A DNA stretch of 17,839 nucleotides from the NCBI GenBank assembly GCA_002773495.1, contig PFAX01000002.1:1-17839 (forward strand), given 5' to 3'. The notes below the pieces were generated by a model. The model saw only the letters and a list, made by a program, of their open reading frames with translations, did not search any database and was not told where the DNA came from. The stretch comes from a bacterium (Candidatus Gribaldobacteria) CG10_big_fil_rev_8_21_14_0_10_37_21. GTDB lineage: Bacteria; Patescibacteriota; Minisyncoccia; Minisyncoccales; CG1-02-41-26. Below, piece after piece: positions 1 to 5,933 of this stretch. The position numbers and the translations under genes are program-made. Within the stretch, counting starts at the first letter, position 1. Each line of letters begins with the position of its first letter.

Positions 1-765
1 AGCGTTTTTGTTTTTGGCTACTCGGGCTGGACTGATAAAGCCCGTCTAGCTAACACTAAAAGCTTTAGCCAAAGCGTTCGCAGCACCTTAACCGCCTATC
101 CAATTGCTTTTTGGAACTTAAATGATACTGGTTCTACTATTGTTGATGAGTTGGGTACTAATAATTGTACGCTTTCTGGGGGGGGGAATTTGGCTGAAGG
201 CGTTTTCGATAAAGCAGTTAATTTTACTGGCAGTAATTTTATAAACTGTGGCAATCCTTCTGGCTTGAGAGTAACGGGTAGTATGACCCTGAGTTTTTGG
301 GCAAAACCATCAAATGTGGCATCGCCAAGCAGGCAAAACCCAATTTGCAAGGCGTATGGCGGAGAATTTTGCTTAACAATGGAACCGTATGGCAGTTTAT
401 CTTACTTCCATGGTTCTTGTGGAGGAAATTGTGGCCCCTATATCGGCTGGTCACTGCCTAATATGTTTGTTAATAATAAGTGGGTGCATGTTTTAATTGT
501 TAGAGACAACCAAACAAGAAGTTTAAAGGGGTATAAAAACGGCAAGCTTGTAGCTCAGCGCACATGGACATCTGATTATGATCCAAAAGATAGCTCAAAT
601 ATTTTTTATATTTCTAGGGGTTATGTTTATTATTTCAGAGGCGTTATTGACGATGTTCGTATCTTCAGCGAACCATTCACCATTGCCCAAGTTAAGCAAC
701 TTTATGCAGAAGGTTTAGCCAAAAGGGGACTAACAGAAGAGTTAGCAGAATTAGCTTCAAGGTAA
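1..765 (+). CDS. LamG-domain type IV pilin-like protein, 5' end outside window
   Basis: The reading frame is open from base 1 and ends at TAA 763-765, giving 254 residues with no start inside the window. Bases 1-99 are identical to 7677-7775 of the complete pilin gene downstream, so the missing part is probably about 40 residues carrying the prepilin leader and the start of the hydrophobic helix. After the shared part comes a concanavalin-like LamG fold (Laminin_G_3 type): a WNL/DTG strand, then FDKAVNFTGSNFI, MTLSFWAKPS, a GYKNGKLVAQ strand and the closing GVIDDVRIFSEPFTIAQVKQLY. The protein is probably assembled into or with a pilus and displays a carbohydrate- or surface-binding domain outside the cell; the ligand is unknown. 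Six cysteines in the LamG core might form disulfides. The last residues (AQVKQLYAEGLAKRGL) are nearly identical to those of the paralog. Confidence 0.85.
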   Translation, partial: SVFVFGYSGWTDKARLANTKSFSQSVRSTLTAYPIAFWNLNDTGSTIVDELGTNNCTLSGGGNLAEGVFDKAVNFTGSNFINCGNPSGLRVTGSMTLSFWAKPSNVASPSRQNPICKAYGGEFCLTMEPYGSLSYFHGSCGGNCGPYIGWSLPNMFVNNKWVHVLIVRDNQTRSLKGYKNGKLVAQRTWTSDYDPKDSSNIFYISRGYVYYFRGVIDDVRIFSEPFTIAQVKQLYAEGLAKRGLTEELAELASR

Positions 766-774
766 AGCAAAGAA

Positions 775-820
775 ATAAAAAGTGTACTATTTCTGACGAT
801 CGGCGAAAATAGTACACAAA
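775..820. repeat. CGATCG-centred palindrome, copy 1
   Basis: Perfect 11-bp arms GTGTACTATTT (782-792) and AAATAGTACAC (807-817) are symmetric about the centre of CGATCG (797-802). The inner bases between arm and core pair only partly. It lies 16 bp after the stop of the LamG gene. The surrounding sequence, starting ATAAAAAGTGTACTATTT, recurs 99 bp further on as copy 2. Confidence 0.9.
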
Positions 821-873
821 TAAAAAAGCTACAAAAAGCCATAAAAAGTTATGGAAATAAAAAAAGAAGGTAG

Positions 874-918
874 ATAAAAAGTGTACTATTTCTGACGATC
901 GGCAAAAATAGTACAAAA
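874..918. repeat. CGATCG-centred palindrome, copy 2
   Basis: This is a direct repeat of copy 1 starting at 874. Its 10-bp arms (882-891 and 906-915) are symmetric about CGATCG 896-901. It ends only a few bases before the ATG at 923 of the PaaX/Cas2-like gene, so it occupies that gene's 5' untranslated or operator position. It differs from copy 1 by a few bases in the right half. Confidence 0.9.
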
Positions 919-922
919 ATAT

Positions 923-1576
923 ATGGCAAATAATCAATATTTTTTTCAAAAGAAAAGTAGAAGAAGAATGTGTAGGGGATTTTTTGAAAAGGGCCTCAAC
1001 TTAAGTTCAGCCGTTTTGTTTTATTTAGGAGACGCTTTAGAGACGTTTGGGGAAGCGTTGCCGGCACACGACTCAAGGTTTCGTTTGATGAAGTGGATGT
1101 TGACTGATGGTAAAGAATCTAATAAACCAAAAGATGATAAATACACAGAGGATATAAAAAAAAGAATTAGGTTATTGGAAAGGCAAGGATTAATTTTTAA
1201 AGATGTGAACAAGAAAATTTTTGCTTTAACCAAAAAAGGCCAAGAAGCGTTTGATTTTATAGCTGAGAGATATAAAGGATTAAATCAAAAATGGGATGGC
1301 AAGCTGCGAATTATAATTTTTGATATTCCTGAAAAAAAGAAATCATGGAGGGTGGAGATAAGAAGAGAGCTTAGTTTAATGCAATATGTTTTATTGCAAA
1401 AAAGTGTTTATATTGGCAAATACCCATTAGCTGGTAGTTTTTTAAAAGAGCTTTATAATGCTGGGGTGAGTAAAAATATTTTTATTTTTACGGTTGGACA
1501 GATGGATAGGCAAGAAGAAATAATGCAACATTTTCAAAACGATCGTTTTGAAAATGTTGCAAAGGAAAAAAATTGA
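923..1576 (+). CDS. PaaX-family / Cas2-fold winged-helix protein, copy A
   Basis: 217 residues in two parts. Residues about 15-118 look like a PaaX-type helical/winged-helix region (FRLMKWMLTD, KKRIRLLERQGLIFKD, FALTKKGQEAF). Residues about 125-200 form a Cas2-like ferredoxin fold starting KLRIIIFDIPE, with the first-strand aspartate D134 in place, followed by LMQYVLLQKSVYIGKYPLA and IFIFTVGQMD. It is paralogous to 15439-16062 and shares the starting pattern (MANNQYFFQ against MPQNKYYFQ), which supports ATG 923; no clear Shine-Dalgarno precedes it. PaaX proteins are DNA-binding repressors and Cas2 is the structural partner of Cas1, but no paa or cas genes are present, so the role here is unknown. 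Palindromes lie directly upstream and inside the 3' end. The last roughly 13 residues are written by a perfect palindrome and are absent from the paralog. Confidence 0.85.
   Translation: MANNQYFFQKKSRRRMCRGFFEKGLNLSSAVLFYLGDALETFGEALPAHDSRFRLMKWMLTDGKESNKPKDDKYTEDIKKRIRLLERQGLIFKDVNKKIFALTKKGQEAFDFIAERYKGLNQKWDGKLRIIIFDIPEKKKSWRVEIRRELSLMQYVLLQKSVYIGKYPLAGSFLKELYNAGVSKNIFIFTVGQMDRQEEIMQHFQNDRFENVAKEKN
1524..1561. repeat. Perfect 38-bp CGATCG-centred palindrome inside a gene's 3' end
   Basis: The left half TGCAACATTTTCAAAACGA is followed directly by its exact reverse complement, so all 38 bases are self-complementary around CGATCG 1540-1545. It lies in the reading frame of the PaaX/Cas2-like gene and encodes most of the tail QHFQNDRFENVAK. 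No U-tract follows, so it is not a standard terminator. The arm sequence differs from the upstream copies; only the core is shared. Confidence 0.93.
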
Positions 1577-1600
1577 CTTTTTAGGGGAATATGCTATAGT
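1573..1600 (+). promoter_or_regulatory. Sigma70-like promoter
   Basis: TTGACT (1573-1578), a 16-bp spacer, then TATAGT (1595-1600). The -35 box overlaps the stop codon of the PaaX/Cas2-like gene. It points at the zinc-ribbon gene starting at 1671 and would leave a leader of about 60 nt. Confidence 0.65.
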
Positions 1601-1670
1601 TAAAGCATAGTTATTGGGTTACATGGTGGCATTAGGTTTGCTTTTAGCAAGCTAAAAAGGAGCAAAAAAA

Positions 1671-1886
1671 ATGACTAAAGAAAAAATGGTCATTATGTGC
1701 CCGAAATGCCACGATGTTATAGAAGAGATAGAGGTGGAAACTCCTGACCTTCCAAAGGGGCTTAATGTATCGCATAGATATTGCGATACATGCAAAAAGG
1801 CAACTAGGGAAGAGATTAAAAGAAGTTTTCAAGCTGAAATTGAACGGCTTGAACTTCTTACGGTAGTGCCTCCTCTTTCTAAATGA
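1671..1886 (+). CDS. Small zinc-ribbon protein, function unknown
   Basis: 71 residues. The start at ATG 1671 is supported by AAGGAG (1657-1662) eight bases upstream, one of the few good ribosome binding sites in this window. Two CxxC knuckles are visible, CPKC at residues 10-13 and CDTC at 38-41, spaced as in a four-cysteine zinc ribbon. A charged helix follows (ATREEIKRSFQAEIERLELL). I do not recognise a named family. Zinc ribbons of this size bind nucleic acid or protein, but nothing here shows which. It has its own promoter (1573-1600), and a long hairpin starts 11 bases after its stop, so it is probably a single-gene transcript. Confidence 0.7.
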   Translation: MTKEKMVIMCPKCHDVIEEIEVETPDLPKGLNVSHRYCDTCKKATREEIKRSFQAEIERLELLTVVPPLSK

Positions 1887-1897
1887 TCAACTCTCAT

Positions 1898-2009
1898 ACT
1901 CCTGCAAGAAGCGAAGTTGTTTTGTGGCTTATTATTTCCTATTTTTATCTCGGGATAGGACCTTCCAAGCCAAAACAGCTTCTGCTAAACTTGCAGGAGT
2001 TTTTCTTTT
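1898..2009 (+). ncRNA. Long rod-like hairpin RNA ending in a U-tract
   Basis: Three nested helices can be read by eye. The outer stem is ACTCCTGCAAG (1898-1908) with CTTGCAGGAGT (1990-2000). The middle stem is GAAGTTGTTTT plus GGCTT (1913-1930, two-base bulge) with AAGCC and AAAACAGCTTC (1967-1982). The apical stem is TCCTAT (1937-1942) with ATAGGA (1955-1960). TTTTTCTTTT follows the outer stem, as in a Rho-independent terminator. It could be an independent small RNA, or an oversized terminator/3' UTR of the zinc-ribbon gene. I see no SRP RNA tetraloop motif and no 6S-like central bubble. I see no convincing separate promoter. Confidence 0.5.
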
Positions 2010-2013
2010 ATGC

Positions 2014-2147
2014 TATGCTTATGTATTATATGCCCTGAATGCATATGTGCCGGCGGGTGGCCCCAAATCACTTGCTTATTGCCTCTTAAGTAAACCATTT
2101 ATTTAAGAGGCCTTTTTTTATAGGTTAATTTATGTTATTTTTAAGTA
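2014..2147 (+). other. Intergenic segment before murD, possible leader or small RNA
   Basis: A weak promoter, TTGCAG (1991-1996), 17 bp, TATGCT (2014-2019), overlaps the preceding hairpin. The following stretch contains ATATGC/GCATAT pairing and a GC-rich patch GCCGGCGGGTGGCC before the terminator hairpin at 2081. It might be an attenuated leader for murD or a second small RNA. I recognise no riboswitch class. Confidence 0.3.
2081..2119 (+). terminator. Rho-independent terminator upstream of murD
   Basis: GCCTCTTAA (2081-2089) pairs with TTAAGAGGC (2103-2111) around a 13-base loop and is followed by CTTTTTTT. It separates the upstream transcript from the murD-ftsW-murG-gltX genes, or acts as an attenuator for them. 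Confidence 0.8.
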
Positions 2148-3491
2148 ATGCTAATTGAAGAGGTTAAAAACAAAAAAATAGCGATTGTTGGGTTTGCCAG
2201 GGAGGGCAGAGATACTTTGGCTTTTTTGGCAAAAACCTTTCCTAAAAAAAACAAAAGCGAAATTGCTATTTTTGACCAAGAAAAAATCAAAGAAACTCAA
2301 GCCCTGAAAAAGCAAGGCATTTTTGTTTTTACAGACAAAAATTATTTAGACCATTTAAAAAATTACCAAGTGATTATAAAGACCCCGGGCATCCCGGAAA
2401 AGAAAATTGAGCCGTTTTTAGGCAAGGGGGCAAGGGTTACCTCGCAAACTGAAATATTTTTTGCTAATTTTAAAGGCCTTTGTATTGGGGTTACAGGCAC
2501 GAAAGGCAAGGGCACAACAGCTACTTTGATTTATCAAATTTTAAAAGAGGCCGGCTTTAAAGTAAAACTGGTTGGGAATATTGGCCAGCCCGTCTTTCAG
2601 TTTTTGTTAAAGTCAAAGCCAACAGATATTTTTGTTTATGAGCTATCCAGCCATCAGTTGCAGGGCTTAAAAAAGTCGCCTAAAATTGCTGTTTTTTTAA
2701 ATTTGTTTCCCGACCATTTGGATTATTATAGAGATTTCAATTCCTATAAAAAGGCGAAAGAACCAATAGTTAGTTTTCAGGGCAAAAATGATTTTTTCAT
2801 TTATAATACAGAAGATCAAACTGCCCGAGAATTTGCTGGAAAAAGCCAAGCTAAAAAGATAGCTTTTAATAAGATTTCTTTAAAGGGAGATAGGGGAGGG
2901 AAAGTTAAAACTCTTTTAAAGGGGGATTTTAATTTGTTAAACATTAAGGCGGCTTTTGCTGTGGGGAAATTATTGGGGGTAGGTGAGGGCCAGATGAAAA
3001 AAACCATAGCTTCTTTTAAGGGCTTAGAGCATCGGCTGGAATATGTGGGTAAGTTTAGGGGCATTGGCTTTTATAACGACTCAATGTCAACTTTGCCAGA
3101 GGTTGCCATTAAGGCGATTGAAGCGGTTAAGCCCCAAACCCTAATTGCTGGGGGCTCTTGCAAGGGAAGTGATTATAAAGAAATGGCTAAAGCGATTATT
3201 AAGCATAGGGTTAAGAATTTAATTTTACTTGAGAAACCTCGAAATAAAAGAAATCCAGGCGAAAAAGAAACCGCTGATTTGCTCTCGAAGGAGCTAAGCT
3301 CCTTCGAAAAGGGGAAGGAGCTTAGCTCCTTTAGGGCAAGTAAAATGAAAGAAGCGGTTGCAATCGCTTTTAAAGAAACAGGCAAAGGGCGGGTGTGTTT
3401 GCTAAGCCCGGGGGCGGCTAGTTTTAATTTATTTAAAAGTTATGCTGATAGAGGCAAACAATTTAAATTAAGTGTCAAAGTGATTAAGTGA
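2148..3491 (+). CDS. murD: UDP-N-acetylmuramoyl-L-alanine--D-glutamate ligase (MurD)
   Basis: This cytoplasmic ligase adds D-glutamate to UDP-MurNAc-L-alanine using ATP in peptidoglycan precursor synthesis. The 447-residue length is normal. The Rossmann-like N-terminus begins KKIAIVGFAREGRDTL. The Mur-ligase ATP loop is GVTGTKGKGTT at residues 114-124. Central-domain motifs include YELSSHQLQ and NLFPDHLDYY, and the C-terminal domain carries HRLEYV, FYNDSMSTLP and LLSPGAASFNLFKSYADRG. The start ATG 2148 has no Shine-Dalgarno. Downstream genes ftsW and murG act in the same pathway and strand order. Residues about 379-395 (KELSSFEKGKELSSF) are encoded by two short palindromes and look like an in-frame insertion in a C-terminal-domain loop. 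The active-site motifs are intact, so I expect a working enzyme. Confidence 0.97.
   Translation: MLIEEVKNKKIAIVGFAREGRDTLAFLAKTFPKKNKSEIAIFDQEKIKETQALKKQGIFVFTDKNYLDHLKNYQVIIKTPGIPEKKIEPFLGKGARVTSQTEIFFANFKGLCIGVTGTKGKGTTATLIYQILKEAGFKVKLVGNIGQPVFQFLLKSKPTDIFVYELSSHQLQGLKKSPKIAVFLNLFPDHLDYYRDFNSYKKAKEPIVSFQGKNDFFIYNTEDQTAREFAGKSQAKKIAFNKISLKGDRGGKVKTLLKGDFNLLNIKAAFAVGKLLGVGEGQMKKTIASFKGLEHRLEYVGKFRGIGFYNDSMSTLPEVAIKAIEAVKPQTLIAGGSCKGSDYKEMAKAIIKHRVKNLILLEKPRNKRNPGEKETADLLSKELSSFEKGKELSSFRASKMKEAVAIAFKETGKGRVCLLSPGAASFNLFKSYADRGKQFKLSVKVIK
3285..3331. repeat. Two short palindromes inserted in-frame in murD
   Basis: A 23-bp odd palindrome (3285-3307, arms TCGAAGGAGCT and AGCTCCTTCGA) and a 17-bp one (3315-3331, arms AAGGAGCT and AGCTCCTT) share the same core, with centres 27 bp (nine codons) apart. 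They encode the repeated ELSSF in MurD. The sequence style and self-complementarity contrast with the flanking coding DNA. Confidence 0.8.
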
Positions 3492-3560
3492 ACAAGTGAG
3501 AAATAGCAAAAAACAAATAACAAAAAAGAGATTCTATTGAAGGGTCCCTGATTTAAAGTT

Positions 3561-4730
3561 ATGGGCAATCAAAGATACAAAATAGAAAGACATAGAAAAG
3601 AAAGGGTTAAGCCGGACTTAGTTTTATTGGGGGTGGTTTTGGTTTTGGCTTTGTGGGGTATATTTGCTTTAGGCACCGCCACGTTTCCACTTTCTTTGGA
3701 TCGGTTTGGCACGGCTTATTATTATTTTTTTCATCAAGGGTATATGTTTTTAGCAGGAATTATTTTGGGGTATATACTTTACAGGTTACCAATTGAAAAA
3801 ATAAAAAAATATAGCTTTGCCTTATTTTTAATCAATTTATTTCTCTTGTTTTTAGTTTTTGCCCCTAAAATTGGGGTTATGAGCAAGGGAGCTGCGAGGT
3901 GGTTAAATATTTTTGGCTTTACTTTGCAACCCTCAGAGTTTTTAAAGTTTTCTTTTTTGTTTTATCTTTCAGCTTGGATTTCAGTTAGGGCTAAAACAAT
4001 GTTTAAAAAAAGAGAAAAGACAAAAAAACAAATTAGCGAGCTTTTGTTCCCCTTTATTATTATGTTAGCCGTTTTAATGTTAGGGCTTTTTTTGCAAAAA
4101 GATATTACAACATTATTAATAATTTTGTTAACAGCCATGGCAGTTTACTTTTTTTCGCCAGCTCCTTTTTGGCACACTCTTGTTTTAGTTTGCTTGGGCA
4201 TCGTCATTTTAGGGATATTTATTGCTGTTGAGCCATATAGATTACATAGAATCACGACTTATTTAAACCCTAGTGAGGACCCCATGGGCAAGGGCTGGCA
4301 AATCAAACAGGCCGCCATTGCCATTGGCTCGGGGAAAATTATCGGGGTAAACGATGGCTTAGGCCTTGGGATGAGCAGGCAAAAGTTTGGTTTTTTGCCC
4401 GAGTCGCAAACTGATTCAATTTTTGCTATAATAGCTGAAGAGGGTGGGTTTGTAGGGGCTTTTATTTTGATTGCTTTATTTCTTGTTTTTTGCCAGCGAG
4501 GGTTTCGGGTGGCCTTATGTCACAAAAATGAGTTTCAAGGATTTTTAGCTTTTGGGCTTACTTTTTGGATTACCTCCCAGGCCTTTTATAATATAGCTGG
4601 CATTACAGCGATTTTGCCTTTAGGGGGTGTGCCTTTGCCATTTTTTAGTTATGGGGGGAGCCACTTAATCGTTGAACTGATGGCTTGTGGCGTTTTGCTT
4701 AATATTTCAAAATCAACGAATAACGAATAA
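3561..4730 (+). CDS. ftsW: SEDS peptidoglycan polymerase FtsW/RodA family
   Basis: A polytopic membrane protein of 389 residues, the usual SEDS length, that polymerises lipid II glycan at the division site or side wall. Conserved segments include ARWLNIFGFTLQPSEFLKFS, the large-loop sequence GKGWQIKQAAIAIGSGKIIG, FLPESQTDSIFAIIAEEGG, and the terminal PLPFFSYGGSHLIVELMACG. About nine or ten hydrophobic helices can be counted. The position between murD and murG favours FtsW over RodA, but sequence reading alone cannot separate them. ATG 3561 has no strong Shine-Dalgarno. The last residues STNNE and the stop lie inside an AACGAAT tandem repeat, so the C-terminus appears rewritten by repeat sequence. 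Confidence 0.93.
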   Translation: MGNQRYKIERHRKERVKPDLVLLGVVLVLALWGIFALGTATFPLSLDRFGTAYYYFFHQGYMFLAGIILGYILYRLPIEKIKKYSFALFLINLFLLFLVFAPKIGVMSKGAARWLNIFGFTLQPSEFLKFSFLFYLSAWISVRAKTMFKKREKTKKQISELLFPFIIMLAVLMLGLFLQKDITTLLIILLTAMAVYFFSPAPFWHTLVLVCLGIVILGIFIAVEPYRLHRITTYLNPSEDPMGKGWQIKQAAIAIGSGKIIGVNDGLGLGMSRQKFGFLPESQTDSIFAIIAEEGGFVGAFILIALFLVFCQRGFRVALCHKNEFQGFLAFGLTFWITSQAFYNIAGITAILPLGGVPLPFFSYGGSHLIVELMACGVLLNISKSTNNE

Positions 4731-4801
4731 AAACAAACGAATTTACGAATAAAACAATGAAATGTCTTATTTGTATATTTAGAATAAATTCGCTGTTCGT
4801 T
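4715..4801. repeat. AACGAAT repeats and an imperfect inverted repeat
   Basis: AACGAAT occurs at 4715-4721, 4722-4728 and 4736-4742, with TACGAAT at 4744-4750. The pair 4715-4728 and 4788-4801 are inverted copies matching at 12 of 14 bases, so the whole ftsW-murG gap could fold as a long hairpin. It supplies the end of ftsW and fills the spacer before murG. Confidence 0.65.
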
Positions 4802-4812
4802 GGCATACATTT

Positions 4813-5925
4813 ATGAAAATAGTTTTTACGGGCGGGGGGACTCTAGGGCATATTTTCCCGCTTGTCTCTGTTATAAGAGAATTAAAAATGGCCTTTCCTA
4901 ACCCTAATTTAAAATTAAATTATTTTGGGCCCAAGCACCCGAAAGGCGATGTGCTTTTAGAAGACGAAGGGGTAAAAATAAAACATATTTTAGCTGGAAA
5001 AATTAGACGTTATTTTGATTTTAAAAATTTTATTGATTTTTTTAAAACCCCCATAGGCATTTCGCAAGCGTTTTGTTTGTTGTTTTTTAAATGGCCTGAT
5101 TTAATTATTTCAACTGGGGGCTATGGCTCTTTTCCGGTTTGTTTGGCTGGGCTCTTGTTGAGGGTGCCGATTATTTTACTTGAAGAGGATGTTGAGCCGG
5201 GCTTAGCATCTAAAATAATTGCTAAATTTTCAAGCCAAATTTTCACCGCTTTTCCAGGCACTCTTTATTTTTCTAAGCAAAAAACAATTTGTTTAGGCAA
5301 CCCAATCAGGCGGTCACTTTTAGAGGGAAGCGCCCAAAAAGCCAAAATGCTTTTTAATTTAAAGGGTGACAAACCGGTCTTATTGATTTTAGGGGGCTCT
5401 TTGGGTTCAAGAAATATTAATAATTTAATTTTAGAAATTTTGCTTAACTTAATTAAAAATTTTGAAATAATTCACCAAACAGGTGAAGAGAAATTTGGAG
5501 TAGTTGCAATGGAAGCCAGGGCCTATTTAAAAGATGAACAACTTTTAGAATACCACTGCCTTCCCTTTTTGAATGAGGAGCAATTAAAGCATAGTTTAGC
5601 TGTAGCTGACTTTGTTATTTCAAGAGCTGGCTCTGGGGCGTTATTTGAATTGGCAAGTACGGGCAAGCCCTCGCTTTTAATTCCTTTGCCTAATTCAGCC
5701 CAAAACCATCAAGTTAAGAATGCCTATAAATTAGCTGACCACGGGGCCACCTATGTTGTTGAAGAAGAAAATCTAAAGCCCAATTTCTTTTTGCAAAGGT
5801 TTGAGAATATCGCTTTAAACGAAGAAACAAAAAAAATAATGAGGCAAAATGCTTTAAAGTTTGCCCGACCAGAAGCTGGCCCCAAGATAGCGAAGTTTGT
5901 TTTAGAGTTTTTAAGTTTAATTTAA
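4813..5925 (+). CDS. murG: Lipid II synthase: UDP-GlcNAc:undecaprenyl-PP-MurNAc-pentapeptide GlcNAc transferase (MurG)
   Basis: A peripheral membrane GT28 glycosyltransferase that converts lipid I to lipid II on the cytoplasmic face. At 370 residues it is family-sized. The N-terminal glycine loop reads GGGTLGHIFP (residues 7-16); the usual form is GGGTGGH, so one glycine is replaced by leucine. Other landmarks are STGGYGSFP, the second glycine loop ILGGSLGSRNINNL, and the UDP-GlcNAc site SRAGSGALFELASTGKPSLLIPLP followed by AQNHQVKNA. ATG 4813 begins MKIVFTGGG, which fits the family start. It makes the substrate polymerised by the SEDS protein encoded just upstream. Confidence 0.96.
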   Translation: MKIVFTGGGTLGHIFPLVSVIRELKMAFPNPNLKLNYFGPKHPKGDVLLEDEGVKIKHILAGKIRRYFDFKNFIDFFKTPIGISQAFCLLFFKWPDLIISTGGYGSFPVCLAGLLLRVPIILLEEDVEPGLASKIIAKFSSQIFTAFPGTLYFSKQKTICLGNPIRRSLLEGSAQKAKMLFNLKGDKPVLLILGGSLGSRNINNLILEILLNLIKNFEIIHQTGEEKFGVVAMEARAYLKDEQLLEYHCLPFLNEEQLKHSLAVADFVISRAGSGALFELASTGKPSLLIPLPNSAQNHQVKNAYKLADHGATYVVEEENLKPNFFLQRFENIALNEETKKIMRQNALKFARPEAGPKIAKFVLEFLSLI

Positions 5926-5933
5926 TTAAAAAA

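Noticed and set aside
923..1576. Annotating the PaaX-like proteins as Cas2 or as the phenylacetate regulator PaaX
   Set aside because: The N-terminal winged-helix region is not part of Cas2, and no cas or phenylacetate genes surround either copy. The fold is similar but the role is unproven.
1898..2009. SRP 4.5S RNA or 6S RNA identity for the long hairpin
   Set aside because: The SRP apical tetraloop region is absent, and the large central bubble of 6S is not visible.
1924..2106. 60-codon GTG-initiated frame between the zinc-ribbon gene and murD
   Set aside because: It lies across two hairpin/terminator structures and has no recognisable features.
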